Of a stretch of 64,000 nucleotides of DNA, positions 8,655 through 18,891 are shown piece after piece. Source of the stretch: Alcaligenes sp. SORT26 (GTDB lineage: Bacteria > Pseudomonadota > Gammaproteobacteria > Burkholderiales > Burkholderiaceae_B); NCBI RefSeq assembly GCF_017377875.1, contig NZ_CP070975.1, forward strand, positions 62,001-126,000, written 5' to 3'. The stretch's first letter is position 1; each line of letters begins with the position of its first letter. The position numbers and the translations under genes are program-made. Under the pieces are notes generated by a model, which saw only the letters and a list, made by a program, of their open reading frames with translations, did not search any database and was not told the origin of the DNA.

Positions 8655-9146
8655 ATGGCAGACATTCTAGCTTTGGCACAAGAGACCCTGGCGGGTACCG
8701 AGTACGAACTGGTGGACGTGGAGCGTGCGCCGCTAGGCTTGTTACGCATCGTCATCGATCACCCGGAAGGGGTGCGTATCGAACACTGTGAATGGGTGTC
8801 TAAACAATTATCGCGCGTTTTCGAAGTGGAAAACGTGGAATACAACCGCATGGAAGTCGCCTCGCCGGGGATAGATCGCCCTTTGTTGCGCGTTGGCGAT
8901 TACGTGCGTTTCGCGGGCAGTCGGGTGCAAGTGCGCCTGCACGAGGCAGTCGACAATCGGAAAGTGTTTGTGGGTACGCTCCACGCTCCTGAGGGGGCGC
9001 TACCGGCTAGTGTTCCGCTGGATACCGTTTTTAGGCTGGAACTGGACGAAGCATCGGGCAAGCTGACGCAGGTCGAATTCACCTATGACCAGGTGGATCG
9101 TGCCAAATTGGATCCCGTTCTTGATTTCAAGGGTAAGAAGCGATGA
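8655..9146 (+). CDS. rimP: Ribosome maturation factor RimP
   Basis: A 163-residue RimP, needed for late maturation of the 30S subunit. The N-terminal alpha/beta domain includes [24 protein letters not shown] and the conserved SPGIDRPL motif near residues 75-82. An SH3-like C-terminal domain follows. An upstream in-frame start at 8607 would put coding sequence through the terminator-like hairpin, so the ATG at 8655 is chosen. The stop overlaps the nusA start by four bases (ATGA), indicating translational coupling. It is first of the rimP-nusA-infB-rbfA-truB set. Confidence 0.95.
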   Translation: MADILALAQETLAGTEYELVDVERAPLGLLRIVIDHPEGVRIEHCEWVSKQLSRVFEVENVEYNRMEVASPGIDRPLLRVGDYVRFAGSRVQVRLHEAVDNRKVFVGTLHAPEGALPASVPLDTVFRLELDEASGKLTQVEFTYDQVDRAKLDPVLDFKGKKR

Positions 9147-10627
9147 GTCGCGAAATTCTATTGCTGGTCGATGCGCTGGCGCGTGAAAAATCCGTAGCGC
9201 GTGATGTCGTGTTCACCGCGCTCGAAAGCGCCTTGGCCTCGGCCATGAAAAAGCGCTTCAAGGAAGATGTCGATATCCGTGTGGAAATCGACCGGGAAAC
9301 TGGTGCCCATGAAGGGTTCCGGCGCTGGCTGGTCGTGCCCGACGAGGCCGGCCTGCAAGAGCCCGATAAACAGGAAATGTTGTCGGACGCCCAGGAAATC
9401 GATCCCGAGCTGCAAGTGGACGATTACATCGAAGAACCGCTCGAGCCTATCGAGTTCGGTCGTATCGGTGCCCAGGCGGCCAAGCAGGCCATCCTGCAAA
9501 AAATCCGTGACGCCGAGCGCGAACAGGTTCTGAACGACTTCCTGGAACGTGGTGAAACCATCGTTTCCGGTACGGTCAAGCGCATGGATAAGGGCGATGC
9601 CATTATCGAAATGGGCAAGATCGAAGCGCGTCTGCCACGCTCGGAAATGATCCCCAAGGAAAACATCCGCGTGGGTGACCGCGTGCGTGCCTGGGTACAA
9701 AAGGTGGATTACGCGGCTCGTGGCCAACAGGTCATCTTGTCGCGTACGGCCCCTGACTTTATTAAAGAACTGTTCGAGAACGAAGTACCTGAAATCGAAC
9801 AGGGTCTGCTGGAAATCAAGGCAGCCGCCCGTGATGCGGGTGTGCGCGCCAAGATCGCCGTTATTGCTTACGACAAGCGTATCGATCCTATCGGTACTTG
9901 CGTCGGTATGCGTGGTTCGCGCGTCACTGCGGTGCGTAACGAACTGGGCGGCGAGCAGGTCGATATCGTGTTGTGGGCGGATGATCCGGCCGAATTTGTG
10001 ATCGGCGCTCTGGCTCCGGCACACGTCGAATCCATTTTGGTGGATGAAGACAAGCACGCCATGGACGTGGTGGTGGACGAAGAAAACCTGCCCAAGGCGA
10101 TTGGTTCGCGTGGTCAGAACGTGCGTCTGGCCTCCGAGTTGACTGGCTGGCAGATCAACATCATGACACCGGAAGAAAGCCGCAACCGTCAGGACGAAGA
10201 GCGCGAAGAATTGCGCGCCACCTTCATGTCCCGTCTGGATGTGGACGAAGCCGTGGCCGATATTCTGATCGACGAAGGGTTTACCGGTCTGGAAGAAATC
10301 GCTTATGTGCCTATGCAGGAACTGCAGGATATCGAAGCCTTTGACGAAGAAACCGTCAACGAGCTGCGCGCCCGCGCCCGCAATGCACTGCTGAGCGAGG
10401 CTATTGCCAAAGAAGAATTGGTACAGACTGCGGTCAAGGAACTGGCTGGAATCGAAGGCATGACGCCTGAGCTGATCGCCGTGTTGGCCGAAAACGAGAT
10501 TACAACGCTGGATGAACTGGCGGAACTGGCAACGGACGAACTGTCCGAAATGAGCGGCCTGGCACAAGATGAAGCCAGCGAACTGATCATGCGTGCCCGT
10601 GCCCACTGGTTTGACGACGAGGCCTGA
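9143..10627 (+). CDS. nusA: Transcription termination/antitermination protein NusA
   Basis: A 494-residue NusA that binds RNA polymerase and nascent RNA to control pausing, termination and antitermination. It has an N-terminal polymerase-binding domain (1-~130), an S1 domain ([25 protein letters not shown]), KH domains ([23 protein letters not shown] and [21 protein letters not shown]), and two C-terminal acidic helix-hairpin-helix repeats ([18 protein letters not shown] and a second from ~430). The length matches proteobacterial NusA with both acidic repeats. In E. coli NusA represses its own operon, which gives the leader hairpin at 8620 a possible role. Confidence 0.97.
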   Translation: MSREILLLVDALAREKSVARDVVFTALESALASAMKKRFKEDVDIRVEIDRETGAHEGFRRWLVVPDEAGLQEPDKQEMLSDAQEIDPELQVDDYIEEPLEPIEFGRIGAQAAKQAILQKIRDAEREQVLNDFLERGETIVSGTVKRMDKGDAIIEMGKIEARLPRSEMIPKENIRVGDRVRAWVQKVDYAARGQQVILSRTAPDFIKELFENEVPEIEQGLLEIKAAARDAGVRAKIAVIAYDKRIDPIGTCVGMRGSRVTAVRNELGGEQVDIVLWADDPAEFVIGALAPAHVESILVDEDKHAMDVVVDEENLPKAIGSRGQNVRLASELTGWQINIMTPEESRNRQDEEREELRATFMSRLDVDEAVADILIDEGFTGLEEIAYVPMQELQDIEAFDEETVNELRARARNALLSEAIAKEELVQTAVKELAGIEGMTPELIAVLAENEITTLDELAELATDELSEMSGLAQDEASELIMRARAHWFDDEA

Positions 10628-10694
10628 TATGTCTAGCTAGGTCCCGCGCGTTGTATTCATTAAGAATAGTTGTAGTAAAGCAAGAGAGAGTCGA

Positions 10695-13600
10695 ATGTCG
10701 AGTAACACTGTCGCCCAGTTCGCTCAAGAACTGAAAATGCCTGCGAATGTTCTGATGGAACAGTTGCGTAGCGCAGGTATTGAGCTCAAATCAGTTGATG
10801 ACGCCATCACTGATTCGGATAAGGCGAAGCTGCTTGAATCGTTGCGCCGCTCGCACGGCAGTCAGGAGGGTAATAAAATCACCCTGACTCGCCGTCAAAC
10901 ATCGGAGATTCGTCAGGATGACGGGTCGGGTCGCTCCCGCACGATTCAGGTGGAAACACGCAAAAAACGTGTGTTTGTAAAGCGTGATCCGTCCGAGCTG
11001 GTGGCAGAGGCCAATGCGGCATTGGCTCAGGAAAATGCCAAGGAGCAAGCTGCTCAGGCCCAGGCGGCCAGTCAGGAAAGCCCCGCTGTTGAACAGGCGC
11101 CTGCCGCGCCTGTCAGCGAGCCGGTGGCCCCTGTTGCAGCGACCCCTGAAGCTCCTGTGAAGGTGGAAACCCCCGTCGAGTCCAAGCCTGCGCCTGCGCC
11201 AGAGCCTGAACCCGAAGTGGTCGCCGCCCCAGAACCGACTCCTGTTGCTGAGCCCGCGCCTGAACCTGCTGCTCCTGCAAAGCCCGTTGTGGCTGCCCAG
11301 GAAGATACAAAGAAACCCGAGCCTCAGCCTCAGGAACAAGCACCTGCTGCATCGGCACCGTCCGACGCTGCAGCGCCTGTTCAGGAAAAGGCCGATTCGG
11401 CTCCCTCTCCTACGGCCCAAGAAAAGCCGGTGGAACCTACTAAATCTGTAAACGACGCCCGTCAAGCTAACTCTGTGAATAAAAATCAGCACCCTCAAGG
11501 GACTAAAACGCCCACCTCGACTGGAAAACCTCGGGATATGGCCGCTACTAGCCAGCGTCGTGCCGTGCGCGGCCCGGTGATTCCGCCTGTTGCCGCCGAT
11601 GTGGAGCAAGACCAGGATCGTGATCGCGCCCGTAAAGCAGCCGAGGCTGAAGCCGCTGCCTTGCGCGATATGTTGAACCGTCCTCGTAAAGTCTTGCGTG
11701 CTCCCGAGCCCGAGGCTGACAGCAAGGCAGGCGCCAAGGGCGCTCAGAAGAAAGACGCCAAAGGTTCCAAAACCGATAAAGTTCCAGGCAAACCGGTCAA
11801 GACCGATAGCACCCCAGGCTGGACCAGCGATGCAAGCCGCAAGAAGCAGCCCTCCAAGGCTGATGTGGCTTCCGCCGGTGCCGGTGGTGGTCGTGAAGGC
11901 TGGAAATCCAATTCCAAGGCCGGTCGTGGCAAGGGTGGCCGTGGTGGCCGTAACGCTCAGGCTGATCGTCGCGAACCGCAAGTGGCAGAATTCATCGCCC
12001 GTGAAGTTCACGTGCCTGAAACCATTTCGGTCAGCGATCTGGCTCACCGGATGGCCGTCAAGGCTGCCGAGGTGATCAAGCACCTGATGAAACTGGGCCA
12101 GATGGTCACCATCAACCAGGTGCTGGATCAGGAAACGGCCATGATTCTGGTCGAAGAGCTGGGTCACAAAGCGATTGCGGCCAAGCTGGACGATCCGGAA
12201 GCCTTCCTGGTTGATACCGATGCTCAGAACGATGCCGAACTGAAGCCACGCGCTCCAGTGGTAACCGTGATGGGTCACGTTGACCACGGTAAAACCTCGC
12301 TGCTGGACTACATCCGTCGCGCCAAGATCGCGTCGGGCGAAGCCGGTGGTATTACGCAGCACATTGGTGCTTACAACGTAAAAACAGATCGCGGCACCGC
12401 TACCTTCCTGGATACCCCCGGTCACGAAGCCTTTACGGCCATGCGTGCTCGCGGTACCAAGGCAACGGACATCGTGATTCTGGTGGTGGCCTCGGATGAC
12501 GGCGTGATGCCTCAGACCCGTGAAGCTATTCACCACGCTCGCGCCGCTGGCGTGCCGCTGGTAGTGGCGATCAACAAGATCGACAAGCCCGAAGCCAACC
12601 CGGAGCGCGTCAAGCAGGAACTGGTTGCCGAGCAAGTCGTTCCTGAAGAATACGGTGGCGATGTGCCCTTTATTCCTGTGTCGGCCAAAACCGGCCAGGG
12701 CATCGACGAACTGCTGGAAAACGTGCTGCTGCAAGCCGAAATGCTGGAGCTGAAGGCCCCGGTAGACGCGCCTGCCAAGGGCACCGTCATTGAAGCCCGT
12801 CTGGACAAGGGCCGTGGTCCTGTAGCGACCATCCTGGTTCAGAGCGGTACCCTGAACCGTGGCGACAGCGTGCTGGTTGGCGCATCCTTCGGTCGCGTTC
12901 GTGCCATGTTGAATGAAACGGGCAAGTCGCTCAATTCCGCTGGTCCATCGATTCCGGTCGAAATCCAGGGTCTGACCGATGTGCCTGCCGCCGGTGACGA
13001 ACTGGTCGTGATGGCTGACGAGCGTAAAGCCCGTGAAATCGCCCTGTTCCGCCAAGGCAAGTTCCGCGATGTGAAATTGTCGCGTCAACAGGCCGCCAAG
13101 CTGGAATCCATGTTCGACAACCTGGGCGAAGGTACACAGACTCTGTCGCTGATCATCAAGACCGACGTACAGGGTTCGCAAGAAGCGCTGGTGCAGTCGC
13201 TGGTCAAGCTCTCTACCGACGAAGTGCGCGTGGTGGTTGTACACGCCGCCGTGGGTGGTATCTCCGAGAGCGACGTCAACCTGGCTATCGCCTCCAACGC
13301 CGTTGTTATTGGCTTTAACGTACGTGCCGAGCAAAGCGCCAAGAAACTGGCCGAAGCCAACGGTATCGACATGCGTTACTACAACATCATTTACGATGCG
13401 GTCGACGAGGTCAAAGCAGCTCTGTCCGGCATGTTGGCTCCAGAGCAACGCGAAGAAGTCATCGGTATGGTTGAAATTCGCGAAGTCTACAACGTGTCAC
13501 GTATTGGTAACATCGCCGGGTGTATGGTTACCGAGGGCGTGGTTCGCCGCGACTCGCAAGTTCGCTTGCTGCGCAACAACGTCGTGCATTGGAGTGGCTA

Positions 13601-13748
13601 CCTGGAATCGCTGCGCCGCTTCAAGGACGATGCCAAAGAAGTGCGTTCCGGCTTCGATTGCGGTATCACGCTGCGCGGCAACAACGACATCCAAGTGGGC
13701 GACCAGCTTGAGATCTTCGAGATCAAAGAGATCGCCCGGACACTGTAA
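10695..13748 (+). CDS. infB: Translation initiation factor IF-2
   Basis: A 1017-residue IF-2 GTPase that places initiator tRNA on the 30S subunit. A small N-terminal IF2-N domain ([23 protein letters not shown]) is followed by a long Ala/Pro/Glu-rich linker (~residues 95-430) and a second IF2-N domain ([25 protein letters not shown]). The G domain has GHVDHGKT (from ~525), DTPGHE and NKID. Domains II-IV end in EIKEIARTL. Its length is at the high end because of the linker. The ATG at 10695 follows 'aagagaga'. Internal starts making shorter IF-2 forms are known in E. coli; none can be chosen here. Confidence 0.97.
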   Translation: MSSNTVAQFAQELKMPANVLMEQLRSAGIELKSVDDAITDSDKAKLLESLRRSHGSQEGNKITLTRRQTSEIRQDDGSGRSRTIQVETRKKRVFVKRDPSELVAEANAALAQENAKEQAAQAQAASQESPAVEQAPAAPVSEPVAPVAATPEAPVKVETPVESKPAPAPEPEPEVVAAPEPTPVAEPAPEPAAPAKPVVAAQEDTKKPEPQPQEQAPAASAPSDAAAPVQEKADSAPSPTAQEKPVEPTKSVNDARQANSVNKNQHPQGTKTPTSTGKPRDMAATSQRRAVRGPVIPPVAADVEQDQDRDRARKAAEAEAAALRDMLNRPRKVLRAPEPEADSKAGAKGAQKKDAKGSKTDKVPGKPVKTDSTPGWTSDASRKKQPSKADVASAGAGGGREGWKSNSKAGRGKGGRGGRNAQADRREPQVAEFIAREVHVPETISVSDLAHRMAVKAAEVIKHLMKLGQMVTINQVLDQETAMILVEELGHKAIAAKLDDPEAFLVDTDAQNDAELKPRAPVVTVMGHVDHGKTSLLDYIRRAKIASGEAGGITQHIGAYNVKTDRGTATFLDTPGHEAFTAMRARGTKATDIVILVVASDDGVMPQTREAIHHARAAGVPLVVAINKIDKPEANPERVKQELVAEQVVPEEYGGDVPFIPVSAKTGQGIDELLENVLLQAEMLELKAPVDAPAKGTVIEARLDKGRGPVATILVQSGTLNRGDSVLVGASFGRVRAMLNETGKSLNSAGPSIPVEIQGLTDVPAAGDELVVMADERKAREIALFRQGKFRDVKLSRQQAAKLESMFDNLGEGTQTLSLIIKTDVQGSQEALVQSLVKLSTDEVRVVVVHAAVGGISESDVNLAIASNAVVIGFNVRAEQSAKKLAEANGIDMRYYNIIYDAVDEVKAALSGMLAPEQREEVIGMVEIREVYNVSRIGNIAGCMVTEGVVRRDSQVRLLRNNVVHWSGYLESLRRFKDDAKEVRSGFDCGITLRGNNDIQVGDQLEIFEIKEIARTL

Positions 13749-13751
13749 TTT

Positions 13752-14165
13752 ATGGCACGACACAAGTCCAAACCTAACCCAGGGCGCAATCTGCGCCTGG
13801 CCGACCAGATCCAGAAGGATCTGGCGGTCCTGATCCAGCGCGAGATCGATATGACCCGCGCTGGTCTGATCACCTTGACCGGTGTAGAGCTGTCTCCTGA
13901 CTACGCTCACGCCAAAGTGTATTACTCGGTGCTGGGCGCCGAGCCCGAAGCCGCCCAGGCGGCTTTGACCGAGAAGGCCGGTTGGTTGCACTCGCTGCTG
14001 TTCAAGCTGCTGCACATCCATACCGTTCCGACTCTGCATTTTCATCACGACCGACAGTTGGAACGCGGCATGGAGCTCTCCAAGCTCATCGACAGCGCCA
14101 ACCAGGCCGATAGCGAATTGAACGGCTCTGCCTCCAAATCGGACGAGCCGGACGAACAGCCCTGA
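13752..14165 (+). CDS. rbfA: Ribosome-binding factor A
   Basis: A 137-residue KH-fold protein required for processing of the 16S rRNA 5' end and 30S maturation. Family features are the start [54 protein letters not shown] and [20 protein letters not shown]. The C-terminal tail from ~118 is acidic and Ser-rich. It begins three bases after the infB stop, so it is coupled to infB. Confidence 0.95.
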   Translation: MARHKSKPNPGRNLRLADQIQKDLAVLIQREIDMTRAGLITLTGVELSPDYAHAKVYYSVLGAEPEAAQAALTEKAGWLHSLLFKLLHIHTVPTLHFHHDRQLERGMELSKLIDSANQADSELNGSASKSDEPDEQP

Positions 14166-14198
14166 CGCGGCTGTTGTTTCTTCACGGATTGACACACA

Positions 14199-14951
14199 AT
14201 GGCTACGCGAAAACGCGGGCAGTTGATTGATGGTGTGCTGCTACTGGACAAGTCCGACGGAATGTCCAGCAACCACGCTTTGCAGCGTGCGCGCCGCACT
14301 CTGGATGCCCGCAAAGCTGGCCATACTGGAACCCTGGACCCGTTTGCAACGGGTCTGCTGGTTTGCTGTTTTGGTCGAGCTACCAAGATTTCCGCCACCA
14401 TGCTGGAAGCGGACAAAGCCTACGAAGCTACCTTGCTGTTTGGTCAGGAAACCGATTCAGGTGACTTGACCGGCAATGTGGTGTCTCAGGCCCCGGCAGA
14501 GTTTGCCGGTGTGACCCTTGAGGCCCTGGAGGCCGTATTACCTGCCTTTCGAGGCCCCATTACCCAGGTGCCGCCCATGTATTCCGCGCTCAAGCGCGAT
14601 GGCAAGCCCCTGTATGAATATGCCCGTCAGGGTATAGAGCTGGAACGTGAGGCACGACATCTCGTGATTCACGATTTGCAGGTGCAAGACTTTACGCCGC
14701 AATCGGCGCGTTTGTTTGTACGTTGCAGCAAGGGAACCTATATCCGGACCCTGGCGCAAGACATTGGACGTGCTCTGGGGTGTTTTGCCCATCTGACGGC
14801 CTTGCGCCGGACAGAGTTAGGACCTTTTCATATCGACGACGCCTACACCCTGGACGGGTTGCAGGCGATGGAAGACCCGATGTCGGCCTTGCTGGCCATC
14901 GAGAGCTTGCCTACCGAGATTTTGCCCAAAAAACTTCAATCAGAAGGATGA
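14199..14951 (+). CDS. truB: tRNA pseudouridine-55 synthase
   Basis: A 250-residue TruB that makes pseudouridine 55 in the T-loop of most tRNAs. The start GQLIDGVLLLDKSDGMSSN is family-typical. The catalytic Asp is D47 in GHTGTLDPFATG, and the RCSKGTYIRTLAQDIG motif lies in the second half. The C-terminal region is short compared with E. coli TruB, which carries an extra PUA-type domain of about 60 residues, so this one probably has a reduced C-terminal domain. It is three bases from typA, in the same operon. Confidence 0.95.
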   Translation: MATRKRGQLIDGVLLLDKSDGMSSNHALQRARRTLDARKAGHTGTLDPFATGLLVCCFGRATKISATMLEADKAYEATLLFGQETDSGDLTGNVVSQAPAEFAGVTLEALEAVLPAFRGPITQVPPMYSALKRDGKPLYEYARQGIELEREARHLVIHDLQVQDFTPQSARLFVRCSKGTYIRTLAQDIGRALGCFAHLTALRRTELGPFHIDDAYTLDGLQAMEDPMSALLAIESLPTEILPKKLQSEG

Positions 14952-14954
14952 GTT

Positions 14955-16772
14955 ATGAGACGCGCATTGCGCAATGTGGCCATTATTGCCCACGTTGACC
15001 ACGGGAAGACCACCCTGGTCGATCAATTGTTGAGACAGGCAGGTACGTTCCGTGACAACGAACATATCTCCGAACGTGTCATGGACTCGGGCGATATCGA
15101 GAAAGAACGCGGTATTACCATTCTGGCGAAGAACTGTGCCGTCGAATACGAAGGCACCCACATCAACATTATCGACACCCCCGGTCACGCTGACTTCGGT
15201 GGCGAGGTCGAGCGCGTGCTGTCCATGGTTGACGGCGTGCTGTTGCTGGTGGATGCGGTTGAAGGCCCCATGCCCCAGACCCGTTTTGTGACTCGTAAAG
15301 CCCTGGAACTGGGTCTGCGCCCGATTGTGGTGGTCAACAAGGTTGACCGTCCTGGTGCCCGTCCTGACTTCGCCATCAACGCCACGTTCGACTTGTTCGA
15401 CAAGCTGGGCGCCACTGATGAGCAGTTGGACTTCCCTATCATTTACGCATCGGGCCTGTCGGGCTACGCCGGTTTGACCGAAGACGTGCGTGAAGGCGAT
15501 ATGCGTCCTTTGTTTGACGCTATTTTGCAGCACGTTCCTCAGCGTGAAGATGACGTCAATGCACCTTTGCAGTTGCAGATTTGTTCCCTGGACTACAGCT
15601 CCTACGTGGGCAAGATCGGTGTAGGCCGTGTGAACCGTGGTCGCGTGCGCGCTGCCCAGGACGTGATAGTCAAATTCGGTCCTGATGGCGAAGTTATCAA
15701 AGGCCGTATCAACCAGGTTCTGAAGTTCAAGGGTCTGGAGCGTGTGTCGGTTGATGAAGCCGAAGCCGGCGACATCGTGCTGATCAACGGTATTGAAGAG
15801 CTGGGCATTGGTTGCACCGTGACCGATCCTGCTACGCCTGAAGCACTGCCTTTGCTGCGCATTGACGAACCTACACTGACCATGAACTTCATGGTGAACA
15901 CCTCGCCTTTGGCCGGTCGTGAAGGCAAGTTTGTGACCAGCCGTCAGTTGCGTGACCGTCTGGACCGCGAACTGAAATCCAACGTGGCGCTGCGCGTTAA
16001 CGAAACCGACGACGACACCGTGTTTGAAGTGTGCGGTCGTGGTGAGTTGCACTTGACCATTCTGATCGAAAACATGCGTCGTGAAGGCTACGAAATGGCC
16101 GTATCGCGTCCACGCGTGCTGATTCGTGAAGAAAACGGCGTCAAGATGGAGCCCTACGAGCAACTGACCGTGGACGTCGAAGACGGCCACCAAGGTGGCG
16201 TGATGGAAGAATTGGGTCGCCGTCGTGGTGACTTGCAGGATATGGTTGCCGATGGCCGTGGTCGTACACGTCTGGAGTACCGTATTCCCGCTCGTGGCCT
16301 GATCGGCTTCCAGGGCGAATTCATGACCCTGACACGCGGTACCGGCCTGATGAGCCACACCTTTGACGAGTTCCGCCCCATGCGTGAAGGCACGGTTGGC
16401 GAGCGTCGTAACGGCGTGCTGATCAGCCAGGACGACGGTGATGCCGTGGCCTACGCGCTGTGGAAACTGCAAGATCGTGGTCGCATGTTTGTGTCCCCCG
16501 GTGATGCCCTGTACGAAGGCATGATCATCGGTATTCACAGCCGTGACAACGACCTGGTGGTTAACCCAATCAAGGAAAAGAAACTGACCAACGTGCGTGC
16601 TTCCGGTAAGGATGAGCACATTGATCTGGTTCCACCTATCCGCATGAGCCTGGAATACGCTGTGGACTTCCTGGATGATGACGAGCTGGTTGAAGTGACT
16701 CCCAAGTCCATTCGCCTGCGCAAGCGTTACTTGAAAGAACACGAGCGTCGTCGCAGCCAACGCGAAGGTTAA
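14955..16772 (+). CDS. typA: Translational GTPase TypA/BipA
   Basis: A 605-residue ribosome-associated GTPase of the EF-G/EF-Tu superfamily involved in ribosome assembly and stress growth. The G domain has [31 protein letters not shown] and [11 protein letters not shown]. Domain II, domains III/V and the TypA-specific C-terminal domain ([25 protein letters not shown] ... [14 protein letters not shown]) follow. The length equals the family norm. It is the last gene of the operon and is followed by a strong terminator. Confidence 0.97.
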   Translation: MRRALRNVAIIAHVDHGKTTLVDQLLRQAGTFRDNEHISERVMDSGDIEKERGITILAKNCAVEYEGTHINIIDTPGHADFGGEVERVLSMVDGVLLLVDAVEGPMPQTRFVTRKALELGLRPIVVVNKVDRPGARPDFAINATFDLFDKLGATDEQLDFPIIYASGLSGYAGLTEDVREGDMRPLFDAILQHVPQREDDVNAPLQLQICSLDYSSYVGKIGVGRVNRGRVRAAQDVIVKFGPDGEVIKGRINQVLKFKGLERVSVDEAEAGDIVLINGIEELGIGCTVTDPATPEALPLLRIDEPTLTMNFMVNTSPLAGREGKFVTSRQLRDRLDRELKSNVALRVNETDDDTVFEVCGRGELHLTILIENMRREGYEMAVSRPRVLIREENGVKMEPYEQLTVDVEDGHQGGVMEELGRRRGDLQDMVADGRGRTRLEYRIPARGLIGFQGEFMTLTRGTGLMSHTFDEFRPMREGTVGERRNGVLISQDDGDAVAYALWKLQDRGRMFVSPGDALYEGMIIGIHSRDNDLVVNPIKEKKLTNVRASGKDEHIDLVPPIRMSLEYAVDFLDDDELVEVTPKSIRLRKRYLKEHERRRSQREG

Positions 16773-16795
16773 TCTTTCGGGTTTAGCGATACGAG

Positions 16796-16827
16796 AAAAC
16801 GCCTGCTTGATGCAGGCGTTTTTTTTA
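16796..16827 (+). terminator. Rho-independent terminator of the rimP-typA operon
   Basis: AAAACGCCTGC, a 5-base loop and GCAGGCGTTTT followed by more T (eight in total after the G+C stem). Strong and well placed, 24 bases after the typA stop. Confidence 0.93.
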
Positions 16828-16872
16828 TTCTATATTGTCAGAGTCAGGCCAGATTTGAAAAAGGTATTAGAG

Positions 16873-16909
16873 AGCTGGGGCGCTTTGATAAGCGCTCCAG
16901 CTTGATTTT
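16873..16909 (+). terminator. Second stem-loop with U run downstream of typA
   Basis: A 13-bp stem (AGCTGGGGCGCTT with AAGCGCTCCAGCT, one G-T pair), a TGAT tetraloop and a TGATTTTT tail. It sits 46 bases after the typA terminator. It may be a backup terminator or the 3' end of a small RNA begun between the two hairpins. Confidence 0.55.
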
Positions 16910-16931
16910 TAAAATCATAAGCGGGTGGGAG

Positions 16932-16970
16932 ATAAATAAAATTGATTAAGCAGCTTATCAATAAATAAAC
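16932..16970. promoter_or_regulatory. Operator-like palindrome flanked by direct repeats
   Basis: TTGATTAAGC...GCTTATCAA (16942-16961) is an imperfect inverted repeat with one bulged T. ATAAATAAA occurs on both sides. It is about 190 bases ahead of the flavoprotein start. The binding protein is unknown. Confidence 0.35.
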
Positions 16971-17153
16971 GGCTGTTTTAATTTCTGCTTAATACTTGTT
17001 CGTTCCAGACTGGCTGGACGCATTACCAAGCTCGCTTTGCGAAGTCTCAGTTATAACTGCGTATCTTCTTGTTTTTTATGGATTTTTATAAGTTTTATAA
17101 ATTTTTATTTATACAAGTTGCTATGCGCAGTTTTCCATTTAAGGAGAATACTG

Positions 17154-18344
17154 ATGGTGCAGCATATTGTGATTGTAGGTGGTGGGATTGGCGGTACGAT
17201 GACCGCCAATCATCTGGTGACCAAGTTATATCCAGAGATTCGCTCTGGCAAAGTCCGTATTACCATGCTGTCCAATTCCCCCTGGCATTATTACAAGCCC
17301 GCTTTTATGTATGTGGCCTTTGATGCTTTTTTTCGGGATGAATTGCGCCGGCCTCAAATTTCCCTGCTACGCCCCGAAATCGATTTTCAGCTAGAGGAAG
17401 TCAGCGGGTTTGACTTCAAGGCCAGCCGCCTGCACTGTGCCAGTGGCAAGAAGATTGATTATGACTACCTGGTGCTGTCCACAGGCTGCGTACCTTCACC
17501 GGAAAAAATCGAGGGCCTGAAAGAAGGGGGAGACCACTTCTATCAGCACGCCCCCGCCCGACAACTGGCTGACCGCCTGAGCAAGCTGGAAAAAGGCCGT
17601 GTGCTGGTCACGGTGACGTTCCCCAAAACCCATAACGTGCCGCACCAGTGCGGGATCGCTCCGGTGGAAACGACCCTGATGCTGGACGAGTATCTGCGTC
17701 GTCGTGGGGTGCGTGACAAGGTGGAGATTGCCTATACCTATCCCACCACCTCCCAGCTTTTGCGTAATTGCCTGTTCATGCAGAACGAGGTTTGCCAGGT
17801 CTTGCCCCCCATTTTTGAAGACCGGGATATCAAACACCAACGTGGTTTTACCTTGAGCCGGGTGGACCCGGAACGCAAGATTGCCTATTCCGCCGAAGGG
17901 GCCGAGGAGCCCTACGACTTGCTGATGGCAACACCTCCGATTACGGCTGTGGCCGCAGTCCGGGATTCCGGCATTTCGCAGGCGGCAGATAACGAAGGCT
18001 GGGTGCCTACCGATCACCAGACCCTGAAAGTGCTGGGTCTGGACAATGTGTATGTGCTGGGTGACACCGTTGATCTGCCTATCAGCAAGGCGGGTGGCTC
18101 TTGCCATAACCAGTCGCCCGTGGTGGTCAATAACCTGGCCTCAGAGCTGCGATTCGGGCGCACCAGCGACGAATACGATGGCCGTGTGGTAGCGGTAGCC
18201 CAAATGGGTCTGGAGGGCGGTATGCCGCTCTGGTACGACTACAAGGAGGATGTGCATCCCACGCCGCCCACCAAGCTGGGTGGCTTGCTGCGCAAGGGCT
18301 TTAATCGGGGTATTTACTGGGCTGTGGCCCGTGGCTTGGTCTAA
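17154..18344 (+). CDS. FAD-dependent oxidoreductase of the sulfide:quinone oxidoreductase type
   Basis: A 396-residue two-dinucleotide-binding flavoprotein. The FAD-binding motif IVIVGGGIGGTMTAN is at residues 5-19, and VYVLGDTVDLPISKAGG lies near the C-terminus (from ~299). Three cysteines, C112, C166 (HQCGIAPVET) and C317 (GGSCHNQ), are spread as expected for the redox-active and flavin-linked cysteines of sulfide:quinone oxidoreductases. It probably oxidises sulfide or a related sulfur species and passes electrons to quinone at the membrane. The strong ribosome site AAGGAGA (17141-17147) fixes the ATG at 17154 over upstream in-frame codons. The next gene, a DUF1641 protein, is 14 bases away. 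NADH dehydrogenase type II is an alternative, less fitting. Confidence 0.8.
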   Translation: MVQHIVIVGGGIGGTMTANHLVTKLYPEIRSGKVRITMLSNSPWHYYKPAFMYVAFDAFFRDELRRPQISLLRPEIDFQLEEVSGFDFKASRLHCASGKKIDYDYLVLSTGCVPSPEKIEGLKEGGDHFYQHAPARQLADRLSKLEKGRVLVTVTFPKTHNVPHQCGIAPVETTLMLDEYLRRRGVRDKVEIAYTYPTTSQLLRNCLFMQNEVCQVLPPIFEDRDIKHQRGFTLSRVDPERKIAYSAEGAEEPYDLLMATPPITAVAAVRDSGISQAADNEGWVPTDHQTLKVLGLDNVYVLGDTVDLPISKAGGSCHNQSPVVVNNLASELRFGRTSDEYDGRVVAVAQMGLEGGMPLWYDYKEDVHPTPPTKLGGLLRKGFNRGIYWAVARGLV

Positions 18345-18358
18345 GTCAGGAGAGACAG

Positions 18359-18817
18359 ATGAATTCGGTATCGGATAAATCCTTGAACCCCGAAGACGCG
18401 GGTGCGGCTCAGAAAAAACCAACAGCCCTGGAAGCTTTACTGGGAGAAGACCCTGGCATCAAGGGCCTGGACGAACTGATTGGCAAGATCGAGCCCTTGC
18501 TGGCCGGTGGTCGCCTGAATCGGGTGGTGGACGCGGTGTCCTTGTTGGCCGATCTGGTGGACATGACGGACGACTACATGCTGGAAAAGCTCATGAAGGG
18601 CTTTGAGGAGGGCATAGGAGCCGCCTGGTCGGTTGGAAATGCGGCACGCATGGCTTCGGATCAAGTGCGGGCCACGGAGACTACCCCGACTCTGATGGGC
18701 CTGATACGGCTGGCCAAGGAGCCGGAGGTGCGTCGCGGCCTGACCTTCTTCTTGATGATGGCCGGTGTCATGGGGCGCCAAATGCGCTATCAGAACCTGG
18801 ATCACACGGGGGACTGA
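18359..18817 (+). CDS. DUF1641 domain protein
   Basis: A 152-residue protein of unknown function recognised as DUF1641 by GIKGLDELIGKIEPLLAGGRLNRVVDAVSLLADLVDMTDDYMLEKLMKGFEEG and a C-terminal PEVRRGLTFFLMMAGVMGRQM segment. It has no signal peptide. The C-terminal hydrophobic patch may attach to a partner or membrane. DUF1641 genes are often found beside sulfide:quinone oxidoreductase-like or formate-dehydrogenase genes. Here it is in an operon with the flavoprotein (14-base gap, its own AGGAGA site), so a subunit or assembly role for that enzyme is the natural guess. Confidence 0.8.
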   Translation: MNSVSDKSLNPEDAGAAQKKPTALEALLGEDPGIKGLDELIGKIEPLLAGGRLNRVVDAVSLLADLVDMTDDYMLEKLMKGFEEGIGAAWSVGNAARMASDQVRATETTPTLMGLIRLAKEPEVRRGLTFFLMMAGVMGRQMRYQNLDHTGD

Positions 18818-18840
18818 TAGGGTTGCTGTATTGCTAAAGA

Positions 18841-18876
18841 AAAATGGGCCGCTTTTGCAAGCGGCCCATTTTTTGT
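18841..18876. terminator. Bidirectional terminator between convergent operons
   Basis: AAAATGGGCCGCTT, loop TTGC, then the exact complement, with A and T runs on both sides. It serves the flavoprotein-DUF1641 pair on plus and the amino-acid transporter genes on minus. Confidence 0.92.
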
Positions 18877-18891
18877 TCAGCACTTCAGCGT

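Larger units (their letters stand above)
16773..17153. other. Intergenic region between typA and the flavoprotein gene
   Basis: 381 bases hold the typA terminator (16796-16827), a second strong stem-loop (16873-16909), an operator-like imperfect palindrome at 16942-16961 flanked by direct copies of ATAAATAAA, and an AT-rich stretch at 17070-17135 that probably contains the promoter of the downstream gene. I see no convincing open reading frame. Confidence 0.6.

Noticed and set aside
9158-10606. A 482-codon frame antisense to nusA.
   Set aside because: Same artefact; composition is not protein-like and NusA is complete on the other strand.
10791-13448. An 885-codon open frame antisense to infB.
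   Set aside because: It has no recognisable protein motif, and the sense strand is clearly IF-2. Codon bias in G+C-rich genes often leaves long open antisense frames.
14940-16760. A 606-codon open frame antisense to typA.
   Set aside because: It mirrors typA almost end to end, with His/Gln/Thr-rich content typical of antisense artefacts.
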